Shown here in pieces: positions 34,503-46,434 of a DNA stretch of 64,000 nt. The notes below the pieces were generated by a model, which was not told the origin of the DNA, made no database searches, and worked only from the letters and a program-made list of their open reading frames with translations. The translations under genes were made by a program, and so were the position numbers. Source of the DNA: Brasenia schreberi (Eukaryota; Streptophyta; Magnoliopsida; Nymphaeales; Cabombaceae); the NCBI GenBank assembly GCA_036023115.1, contig JAYKKT010000061.1:13605501-13669500 (forward strand), written 5' to 3'. Numbering within the stretch: the stretch's first letter is position 1; the number at the start of each line of letters is the position of its first letter.

Positions 34503-37500
34503 CTAAGCCTTTTCCCATACTAGACGGGGTCGGCTACATGGATTCTTTGTTTTCACAGATCCCTATCGTGTGCCATGTTAGCAGTTAACTCACAGTAAGC
34601 TAGATCATTCTTTATTGTTTCTTTCCAACACTTTTGTGGTCGTCCTCTACTTCTTTTAATACTTTCCAAATTTAGTTTTTCTAACCTTCTTAAAGGTTCT
34701 TCTTTTGATCTTCTTTCTATATATCCAAACCATCTTAAACGATATTCTCTCATTTTATAATCTATTGGAGCCACTCCTAATTTGTTTCTAATAACCACAT
34801 TATGTATACGGTCTTTTCTTGTATGACCACTCATCCATCTCAACATCTTCATTTTTGTCACAGACATCTTTTGTACATGTTGATGATTAACAACCCAACA
34901 CTCAGAACCATAAAACATGGCATGCCTAATTGCTGCTCTATAATATTTACCTTTTAACTTTAATGGTATCTTCTTATCACAAAGAATACTTGATGCTCCT
35001 CTCCATTTTAACCAACCAACATTAATTCTATGCGTAACATCTCCATCAATTCTTCCATCACTCTGAAAAAGTGACCCTAGGTATTTAAAACTTTCCTTTT
35101 GGGGGATACAATGTGTGTCAATTTTAATTTCTATGTCCTCTGAGGTAACCAAATGATCAAACTTACATTCCATATATTCTGTCTTTGTTCTACTAAGTCG
35201 GAGGCCTTTGCTTTTTAATGTTTCTCTCCATAGTTTCAATTTTCTATTAACTTTTTCCTTAGACTCCTCCACTAATACAATGTCATTTGAAAATAACATA
35301 CACCAAGGTACTTCATCTTAAATATGTTTTGTTAACTCATCAATCACCATTATAAATAAGTATGGACTTAAAGTTGATCCTTGATGTAACCCAATATTAA
35401 CTTTAAAGAAGTCTGTCATTCCTTCATGAGTCCTCACACATGTTTTGCACCATCATACATGTCTCTTATAAGGTTAATGTATGTCAATGGGATACTTCTT
35501 TTTTCCAAAGTTCTCCAAAGAACCTCCCTCGGTACTCTATTATAAGCTTTTTCTAAATCAATAAATATCATGTGAAGGTCTTTCTTTTTTGTTCTAAAAT
35601 GTTCCATAAGACGTCTCAAAAGGTGAATCGCTTCAACAGTAGATCTGCCTAGCATGAATCCAAATTGGTTATCTGTTGTACTTGATACATGTCTTAACCT
35701 ATGTTCGATAATTCTTTTCCATAATTTCATAGTATGGCTTATTAACTTGATACTTCGATAATTCGCACAATTTTGAATGTCTCCCTTGTTCTTATATATG
35801 GGTATATGTGTACTTGCTCTCTATTCCTCGGGCATCTTTTGGTTTTTCCATATTTCATTAAATAGTCTTGTGAGCCAAGTGATTCCTATTTCTCCTATTA
35901 TTTTCCAAACTTCTATAGGAATATTATCTAATCCTACTGATTTACCACCCTTCATATGTTTAAGAGGCTCTTTGACTTCATTCATTTGAATACGTCGGTA
36001 GAAATTGTGGTTTATATACTTTTCTGATTTGGCTAACTCTCCTAAGCTAATACTAACATCTTTATTTTCATTAAAAAGATTATAAAAATAGTTTTTCCAT
36101 CTATTTCTTATATCATCATTTGTCACTATAATTTTTTCATCCTCGTCTTTGATACATCTAACATAATTAAGATCTTTAGTTTTCTTATCTCTAGCCCTAG
36201 CTATCCTAAAATATCTGTTTCACCCTCTTTTGAGTTGAGTTTTTTATATAAGTCCTCCCAAATTTTAGCTTTTGCTTCACTCACGACCTTTTTCGCTTCC
36301 TTCTTTGCTTTCTTATAAGCCTCAAAAGTTTCATTAGTTTTCTTAGCATAATGTAATTTGTAACATGCCCTCTTTACCTTGATTTTATTTTGTACTACTT
36401 CACTACATCACCAAGCTTCTTTTTGTGCTGGTACACCTCTCTTAGATACTCCTAACACATCTTTCGCCACTTTCCTAATATGTTGTTCCACATATCATAG
36501 GGTGTACCAATATAATTCCAAACATCTCCTTGAAGGACTTTCTGTTTAAATATATCTTCTTTCTCGCTTTTGAGGTTTCACCATTTAGTCCGAATAGCTC
36601 GATGCACTCTTTTCTTCTTTGTCTATTTTTTTATTTGTAAATTCATAACTAAAAGTCGATGTTGGGTGGTTAAGCTTTCTCTTGGAATTACCTTATAATC
36701 TTTACAACATGCTCTATCTTTTTTTCTACAAATAAAGTAATCAATTTGTGTTTGTGATAAGCCACTCTTATAAGTAATTAAATGTTCATCTCGTTTTTTG
36801 AAGATTGTATTAACTATAAAGAGATCAAATGCCATAGCAAAATTTAAAATCTCCCTACCTTCCTCATTTATATCCCCAAAACCAAAGTTTTCATGAATCC
36901 CTTGATATCCTAATGCCTCTTTACCGACATGTCTATTTAAGTCTCCTCCTAAACAAATCATCTCCCTTTGTAGAATCTTTTGAATCACCTTATCTAACTC
37001 TTCCCAAAAAGCTGTCGTTATACTATCTTCTAGTCCTACTTGGGGTGCGTAAGCACAAACTATATTCAAAACCTCTGCTCCTAACACTAATTTCAACGTC
37101 ATGATTCAGTCACCATATCGTTGTATGTCTACTACTCTCTCCTTTAAATCTTTATTTATGTTTCGAGCCTTTTCTTTACCTGAGTACCATAATTTAAAAC
37201 CTGTATCCTCTATCTCTTTTGCTTTTTCTCTAGCCCATTTTGTCTCTTGTAAACATAGAATATGAATCTTTCTCTGAATCATAGTATCTACCACCTCCAT
37301 TAGCTTACCGAATAATGTTCCGATATTCCAAGAACCAATACGAATCTTATTATCTAGGACTAGCTTCCTTACCCCCCGCATCTGTCCATAATCAAAATGC
37401 GAAGACCCTCTCTGAAAAATTTTCACTACATTCGGGCCACAATGTAGCGGGACTAACTTTTTTACCCACACCCATTCATGTGACCCTTGCTTACTTATTA

Positions 37501-37687
37501 CTGCATTCGGGCTCTGCAACACGTCGCTAGGCTGGGACGCCCGAAAGCAATGCTTATAATTTTTGTAATCCATGTTATAAAAATCCGACGAAGTTTTACG
37601 TTGGCTGTCGGAAGCCTAACAAAACCCTCCTCCTTTATCCGGGCTTGGGACCGGCAATACAAGGGTGATCTCTTACATGGGCGGAGT
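34473..37687 (-). mobile_element. RTE-clade LINE, copy 3, full length
   Basis: The left edge is a (CAA)n tail (34473-34502) followed by the RTE 3' signature; the right edge is the ACTCCGCCC 5' end on the minus strand. An 11-bp exact duplication taaacttagaa (34462-34472 and 37694-37704), extending imperfectly to about 17 bp, flanks it. The length (about 3.2 kb) is close to copies 1 and 2. Confidence 0.92.
34506..37573 (-). pseudogene. RTE ORF, copy 3
   Basis: Endonuclease motifs (GSWNIGTLFGK, LQETKW, CAYAPQVG, GGDLNRHVG, IDYFIC, TTQHRLL) appear from about 37350 to 36650. Reverse transcriptase motifs ([27 protein letters not shown]) lie at 35700-35530, and the C-terminal region at 35299-34553 is a long open stretch. 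The FxDD box reads FSND at 35282-35293. A short deletion near 37155 removes the usual NGVGIIIN segment. Breaks occur near 35440, 35810, 36200 and 36400-36500. In GGDLNRH an Arg replaces Gly. Confidence 0.9.
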
Positions 37688-37704
37688 TCACTATAAACTT
37701 AGAA

Positions 37705-38129
37705 GAGTAAAGAAAATCATGTTTTCAGGTACTTTTGTAACTTCGGTGAGAAGAAAGGCTGCATTTCAATGGCACAAGCTGGGGTCCTAGCTCCCACGTC
37801 TATGTGGACTGGACACCTCACTGATGGCTCTTCACATTTCTCATTGCCTCTTTCACTTTGTTTGTTTCCTCAATGCACGTCAGTGTTCCTTGAAAAACGA
37901 CCTTCGTGTAGAAAGTGATGATTACAAAATGGGAGAGGCATTCAACCCAATGGAGGATTACATTATATTCAGCACTTATGTTTTGAAACCAACCATCATT
38001 TAAGAAATAGACACAAAAGCAAAGAATCATTATGCATTGAAATGCGTCTGTCCTAATGAAACCCATTAATTGAAACTTTAGAAGGGGTCAAGATGACTAT
38101 TCATTGTCACATTCCTTTTTGCTGTTGCT
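37705..38129. other. Non-coding stretch
   Basis: No supported feature. Confidence 0.35.
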
Positions 38130-38252
38130 GTTACAATGTTTTTCTTGGTTACACCAGGGAGGCTGAAGCCAGGGTGCATGTTCCCGTATCAAACTCACAA
38201 CCTTCATCGTGTGAGTCAAGTCCCTGCTGGGTGTGCTTTTCTCTGAGTGCTG
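38130..38252 (-). mobile_element. tRNA-derived SINE, copy 3
   Basis: On the minus strand it reads CACTCAGAG, a B box GTTGTGAGTTTGATACGG, then TGGCTTCAGCCTCCC and GGTGTAACCAAGAAAAAC. The A box is eroded (no clear AGCTCACC). The 3' part matches copies 2 and 5. Confidence 0.6.
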
Positions 38253-39499
38253 GTTATGGCTGTTTTTATACATTGTTGAACGAATGAACCAAAGCTGCCG
38301 AAAATATTTTACTTGAATTCCCAACAGCACATGTTTCTATTTTCCTCGCATTATATATGCTTGTTTCAGTTTGACAAGAAGACCTTTTTCACTTGAAAAC
38401 AGTGCCATTCATGTCATTCTTTTTGCATAAAAGTAACTCCCTTAGACTCATATATATAGAAGGGGGAGCCAGAGATTGAATCAATACATTGATTGGACTT
38501 CTCTCTCACTTGGAATCTCGATTTGAAGAGATAAGAGTGGGATCGAGTCTCAATCTTGCGTACCCGTTTCTGTTCCCCGACGGCCACTCAAGGTTAATGA
38601 AACCTTGTCATCTGGCTTTTGCGACTTCTATTTTGCATGCTCTTATCAGGTTCTGTTTGCATTACACAAAATGTGCACTTTTCAGAAAACAGCGTCTAGA
38701 CAGCATCGTCTTTAGACTTCCAAACCAAGTACATTCGTGACAAAAAATTATGTTCAGATTATACAAACGGGAAAACTAGTGGGAAACGATCCTCTTTAGA
38801 CTTCCTAATCCCTTACTTAGATGCAAAATTAGTATGGCCTAACTGGGCTAAGGGGTTGTCTCGTACCATAAACCATATATGTGACAGTGTGCGACATAGG
38901 AGAGGTTCTCCCGACGGGTTTCTATTTTTGTAAGAAAGATGACTAGTTTTTATAAGATTTTGAGTTAGTTCAAAAACTTTTATCCACTCAAATTATCAAG
39001 ACTACTCTGAAAGCCTTTCTCTATGGAAAATGAAAGGTAGAAAATCAAGCTCATATATTCTTTGAAATATTTTTTGAGACTGTTAGAAAAAAGAGATAAA
39101 GTTGAGTTTTTATTAGATATATCTAACATCTCATGCCTTGGACTCATGGTGCCACATTAGATGGGTAAGTGGTAGGATTAACCAAGACGGATTCCACACA
39201 CTTGAGGTGACCAAAATAAACCATGAACATATGATTGAAACACACGTCAATCAACTTTAGTTGAAAAAATCGCTTCCAGCTCTTATGGGTCGTTTGTGTG
39301 CAGTTGTGTATATCCAAGGGGACATTGGTGGAATTTGCCTAGAAAAATATTAGGTAAATCATTATCGAATACTCTACCATTTAACTAAACTATATATGGT
39401 CAGGCCCAAAGGGACACTGCTCATCTAACTTGGCAATCCACGACAAGTCTTAGATCATCAACTCTTTTATACATATGTACAAAAATAAATACACACGTA

Positions 39500-39544
<45 letters not shown>

Positions 39545-39868
39545 TGTAGTTTTAAGAATTCTTTTAACGCGAGGGAGAAATTGCCATGATGTAGCCCAAC
39601 AGTTTAAACCATAGACTATGTTTACCACCGAGTGTGGACTATCAATGTAGCCTACGGTGAATACCATTGGCTATGTTTTTGCTTGTTTCCACAATTCGGG
39701 TGGGGTGGATGCCTCATCTAGCTGTAACATAGATTCACCATTGCATTGTCAACCATCCGCTTTGTTCATATAAAAAGGAGTTTAATATCTTTTCTCTTTG
39801 CAAAGGTTTCCCCAATTGCAAGCAATCGCACCTATAATTGTATTATGTTACAGAGATCAAAACTCTCT
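38253..39868. other. Intergenic region downstream of the glycosylase gene, with an (AC)n microsatellite
   Basis: It includes an (AC)n run at about 39502-39532 followed by a short (AT)n. No gene was recognised; the 38489-38740 open frame has no family pattern. The 3' UTR of the minus-strand glycosylase should lie just left of 39869. Confidence 0.4.
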
Positions 39869-42800
39869 TTAAAAACTAAAATGCATGTTTAGCAGAGCCC
39901 ATGGATTGTGTGAAAGTCTTGCACACTCCTCATATCTGAAACAATCAGTCAAGTGATCAATGGTCATCCCAGCAACTTGCATGAATGAGAGTACAATCGT
40001 TGGCCCTACAAATCTGAAACCTCTTTTCACCAAGTCCTTGCTGATTGCCTCAGCTTTTCGTGTCCGCCGTGGTATGTCTTTCGGGTGCTTGTAAGTATTG
40101 ACTATCGGTGCATAATTGACAAATCCCCATATGTAAGTACTAAATGATCTATACTCCTCCTCAATCTGCACTAGTTACAAGTTAACTTCTCAGATAACAA
40201 CAAAATTTGGCTCAACTTCAACCATCATACAAGATAGAGCATACTGGAAATAAGATGATCAAGGCTTGGTTTGGGTAATTACAATGATTGAAAAGTAGGA
40301 CATAATGAAAATTATGGTGACTATTCCTACATACTACTAACATTATGAACTTATGCCAACCTATTGAAAAATGGGAGCAAATGATACTTTACAAAATTAA
40401 AAAAGGTATTTGAAAAATAAAAAGGTAAATCATATTATACTTCCATCATCACTTTTCATTGTGCATGCAAGAGAATGAAGTATCAATGGTTAAAGGAACC
40501 AGTTACTAATGACAATTATACATATAATGTGGACTATTAATTTACGAAAAGCTTGTTGAGCATTGCTAGTTAAATGCTACTTAAGACAGGTAAATTTAAC
40601 ACGTTGAATTGGCTGAACCAGACAAAAGAAACTGGTTGCTTACCATCTATGGTTCAGCTTTGCTGCATGATTGGTCATGCTAGACATGGCCGGCTTGGAA
40701 CTGCCCAAGTGATTTAAACCGGAATCACATAGCACCAAAAATTACTTGAAACCCAGGAGCGGCCAAGCGGACTTGGAACTATGACCGAGCCAGGACCTCC
40801 TCTCTAGTTGTGGTTCCTCCTCCCCACTGAACAGGAACCAAAATTGATGGTTCAAATCGCTGGCTCTAATTCCATTTTATGAGTTTTCTTTAAGTTCTTT
40901 TCTACCTATTAGCTTTAGCTTCAAACCAAAACCATAAGTCCATAACCAAAGCTGGGTAGAAGCTAGTGCACTAATGGTTTACAATTTTGGTTTAAACTTT
41001 CGGTCCTGGTTTAATTGGAACCAGACATGTCTAAGTCATGCTCCTCTCAAGTAATGAGGAAATGTTTTAGGTACAACAACTACTAAGCTTTTTTCTTATA
41101 CTAAATGGGTCAGTCACATGGATTCTTTGTTTTCATAGAGCTCCATCACATACCATGATAAGAGTTAACTCAATATAAGTTAGATCATTTTTATTGTTTT
41201 CTTTCAACACTTTGTGATATTTTTTCCTCTTTAATATGTTCACCATGTAGTTTTCACACTTTATTAGAGCGAACTTTGGTCGACTTTCTACGTGTTCATA
41301 CCATGTTAAATGATTTTCTCTCATTTTATCATTTATTGGTGTCACTCTCAATTTGTTTATAATAACTTGATTACGTATACAATTTTTTCTTCTATGACCA
41401 CACATTTATCTCAACATTTTCATTTTTACCACATACATCTTTTATACATATTGATGATTAACTACAAAATGCTCAAATCCATATAATATAATGGGTCTAA
41501 TTATTGCTCGATAATATTTATCTTTTAATTTTAATAGATCTTCTTGTTATAGAGAATACTTGATATACTTCTCTATTTTAACTAACATGCATTAATTCTA
41601 CGGATAACATCTCCATCAATTTTATCATCACTATGAAAAATTGATCCTAGGTGCTTAAAACTTTTCTCATAAAGCATGCAATGTATATCAATATTAATTT
41701 TTATATCATCGAGAGTAACCAAATGATCAAACTTACATTCCATATATTTTGTCTTTGTTTAACTAATTCAAAAGTCTACTTTCTAATGTTTCTTTCTATA
41801 CCTCCAATTTCTTAATAACTTTATTCCTTTGACTCATCCACTAACCCAATATCATCCACAAATAACATATACTAATGTACTTCATCCTTAACATGTTTTC
41901 TTTACTCATCAGTACCCAATATAAATAAATATAGATCTAAAAGTTGATTCTTTACATAAGCCAATATTAACTTAAAAAAAATTTGTCATTTCTTCATGAG
42001 TCTTGATATATGTTTGTACACCATCATATATGTCTTTTATAAGATTGATGTATGTTAAGGAGATACCTCTCTTTTCAAAGGCTCTCAAAATTATCCTTTT
42101 ACATATTACCATAAACTTGTCACTAGAATCTTCCCATCCCTATCTTTGACATATCTAATAAAAGTAAAATTTATAGTTTCCATATCTTTAGTCTTAGTTA
42201 TCCTAAAAATATCTTTTTTTCCTTCTTTTGAGTTGAGTTTTTATATAAATCCTCTTAATTTTTGACTTTTGTTTTTTTGCTTTCTTATAAGCTCCCCAAG
42301 TTTTATGAGTCTTCTTAGTATAATGTAACTTGTAACATGCTCTCTTTGTCCTAATTTTATTGTTCACCGCTTGACTCTAACACCAATCTTCATTTCATAC
42401 TTATATACCTCTCTTAAATTCACCTAATGCATTTTTACCACTTTTTAATAGGCTTAGACATATTATTCCACATATCACATGCTATAACTATATAATTTCA
42501 AGCATATTTTTCAAAAACTTTCTTTTTAAAAATATCTTCTTTCTCATTTATGGGATTCCATCACTTACTCCAAGCTATTTACTCTTTTTACCTATTTGTC
42601 CACTTTCTTACCTACAAATTCATAATTAAAAGATGATGCCATATAGTTAAGCTTTATCCACCTTATAATCCTTACAATATGATCTATCTTTTTTTTGTAG
42701 GTAAATTAATCAATTTGTGTTGGTGACAAGCCATTTTTATAACTAATTAAATATTCATCTCATTTTTAAAAATTGTAATAAAAAGATCATATTTCATAAT

Positions 42801-45800
42801 AAGATTTAAAATTTTCTTACCCATTCTCATTTAAATCTTCAAAATCATAGTTTTGATGAATATCTTGATATCCTAGTACCTCTTTATCCACATATCCATT
42901 TAGATCTCCTCCTCAAAACAAATAATTTTTTTTATAGAAGTTTTTGAAATTATCTTATCTAACTCCTCTCAAATGCCTTCTTTATGGTATCTTCTTGTCC
43001 TACTTAAGATGCATAAATGCAAACTATATTTAAAGACTTTACTTCTAACACTAATTTTACCATCATAATTGAGCCACCATGCCATTGTGTGTCTATAACA
43101 ATATCATTTACATCATTATCTATAATAATACTAACTCTATTTTGAGTCTTTTCTTTCCTTAAGTATTAATATTAAATTTCTTTTTTCTCAATCTCCTTTT
43201 ACTTTTTCTCCAACTCACTTTGCCTCTTATAAATATAGAATGTTAATCTTTCTCTCAATCACAGTATCTACCACCTCGATTAACTTTTTGATTAATATTA
43301 TGATATTTCTAGTATCACTATGAATCTTAATATCTAAGACTATCTTTCTTACCCCATGCATTTGTTCATGCTCAAAATATGAAGATCCTCTTTATAATTT
43401 ATTCTCTACATTTGAATGGCTATGTAGTCATACTAACTTCTTTATTCACACGTCTATAACATGAAAAACCTCTTTGTAGTTGATTCACTATATTCTAGTG
43501 AAGATGTAGTGTTTATTGCTCACTTTTTATAATATTCAGGTTTTGCTAGTATATCACTAAAGAGAACTCAACAAAATGTTCATAATTGTTTAGAAACTAT
43601 AGTAATAAATCTGAGTTTTATGGTGACCATTGAAAGCTTAATGTAACCCTCCTCTTTTCACATTTAGATTTGAGACATGCCAATGATAGAGTTTTAGAAA
43701 ATGTTTTTGATAGAGTTTGGGAAATGTTTTAGGTGAGGTGAATAATTTAAGATGACAAAACAACTCATGGTTTGAACCTTGGGCTCTATATAGCCATCAC
43801 CATCTTTAGGGTGAGAGAAAGTTGCTATGGAAGAAAATAGCTACGTTATCTTTTTTCTTCTTTTGGTTACAACAACGGGAAACTGATGCGTTACACACAT
43901 GCACGCCCCCGGCATCAAACTCACCGCCTGCCGTCTTCGGAGTTAGCTGCTAGATGAGCTGACAATCTGCGTGCGGTAACCACGGCATGTTGTAGACAAC
44001 AATTGCAGCCTATGGTGTAAATCGTAGACTATTCATATAGCCCACGGCTATCAGAATATACCTTTTTAATTTTCAATTTTGAGCGTCCTCCTACCTGCTG
44101 GCTAATAACTCCATTATTTCTAGAGAGGCGACCACCTATCTCATGAAATGCATGGCCATCATGTAGTAGTGATGCTGCACTGCGGATGGCCGACTCATGA
44201 ACTAATCTAGGCTGTCAAACACAAGTTATCAAGGAAATAGATGAATATTGCGTAGGTCTTTTACCTGGTTCTCCCTAATGTAAAGCTTAGTTCTGCTTAA
44301 TGCGGTTTCTTACTTCCCTTATGTTAGGATGCATGATAGTCATCGGGCAGTATGCGGTTGCTGTTATTGCTCTGTAATCAATAGGTACCTGGAGGGGAAA
44401 CTCTTCTTTATCTATCCTGTAATATAATAGCCAGGTAAGTGGATGGGGAACTATTTGCTGTATTTATCATGCTGGCTCCGTCCGTTTGTACTTAATGCAA
44501 TTTCATATATCAACGAAATCTGTATCTTTGAGGGGGGGAAACGAGTATGGTTGAAGACATATGAAAGTGGCAAGAGTGAGTGAGTGCAGTGGACTCCAAT
44601 TAATATAGAAAAAGGCTTGGTTTTGATATACCTTTTGCCAAAAATTGACAAGGGTGCGGTAAACTACGGCCGAGACCACATGATAAATATATCATATTTT
44701 ATGCAAAATCATGTTCGTATAAGTCCATGTTTTTAACAATTGCTTAGTTTAAATGGCAATATATCCTTACAATGGCATAAACAATTTCCTTATGGATAGG
44801 TAGGCTGGTGCTGAAACCATATGAACCTATAAATTCATCTCTGTCTATATATCTATCTACCTATATACACGCTCACACGCGCGCGCACACACATAGATAT
44901 GAGATGAATATTCATATAAGTCTATATATATTTAAGGAGTGTTAGGTGCTTACATGAATATCTATATGCCTAAAAGGGGGAATAAGCACAGTCATATTAA
45001 TTAACCTGAGTGATACTTATAAATGCATTGTTTAAGTAGAGTTAAGGACTTAATGTACATAGCTAACCCAACAAATGCATATTAATGAGTGTATGCTTTC
45101 TGTTTGAAGCACTGAAGTTTTTGCACGAATTACTAGGCATAATGTCTTGCTAAAACAAGAAAATTCTTTGTGGTTTTATACACAAAGCGCAATTAGGAAG
45201 GCTGGAATTCATGAAAGAAATATGCATGCATTGTGGGTTCCCCTAGTTAGAATTTAAGAAAGAAAACTGCTTAAGACTGACCTTAAGTGCACATTTCGAG
45301 TTGTTGATGATGCATCTTATTCTGCTCTCAGCTAACATGATCTTCTTGATTGAGCCCATTCTTGAAATCTTCTTCGCGTCCATCTTAGCAATAATATGCA
45401 CATCATAGCCAGAGAATATTTCCCTAGTTTCCAAAGATTTGCTTAGTTTGGGCATGCTTCGTTTACGAAAACAATATTCTGATAATTGAGTTTCAACTTC
45501 TTTCTTTCTGATAAGAAAGCTGGGGTTAGACAACCTCAGAGACGTACATTCCGCTGCCCTGAGAGGCGTACATTCCGTGGGTATTGACCTCGTGACCCTT
45601 AAATCAAGTCAACCCGCAAGCCGGTAGATCTGTAGCTTATTGTGCAGTTTTTGTAGCTTCTCGCCCTTGTTCTCACCAAAGTTTACTTGAACGCACAAGG
45701 AACTACGGCTCCTATAGTTGCGGGTTCTCTTAACTTGATGACTTCGAGTATAATACCTGGGTGTGCATATATCGATCTGGTGGGAGTCTCACGCTGTCTA

Positions 45801-46344
45801 TCCATTGTAACAAAAAAAAAAGGAGAAAAAGAAAGAAACTTGCCGTGGATGTGCTGGATTAGTGTTGGAAATTCTGCTTTTTGGCTTGTGTTTGTATTAT
45901 GTCATTTCGTGTGTGTAATAAAATATCAACTCATATACTAGAAGACCACATTTTTTCCATCCCATATCTAGCCGTATGTATATGATAAATAAGCAACAAA
46001 CAGATATCTTTGGGTTTTCTTTCATAAAATCCAATGCAAAGAAAATGGAGGAAAAGAAGAACCTGAATGTGTCCCTGTTGTTGAGAATTTGGGTCCAGTT
46101 ATAGTCTGATAGCATGCCTGATAGCACAAGCATCTCGAACAGTAATCTGTACTATAAGATAATGTTCAGAAACGGCAAATTCGTCAGCCTAATTATACGT
46201 CCAGTCCATACCAATTTTAATTAAAGAGTGAAAGCAAAGCTACCCACTGGTCGTCGTAAATAGGAACTCCCCATATGTTGTCATGAAACGCAACGTACAC
46301 TGGATCTGTAAATGTTTGAAGACTATCAGTTGATCATATATGAC

Positions 46345-46434
<90 letters not shown>

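Noticed and set aside
38489..38740. 83-codon plus-strand open frame
   Set aside because: No homology pattern or splice context; composition fits chance.
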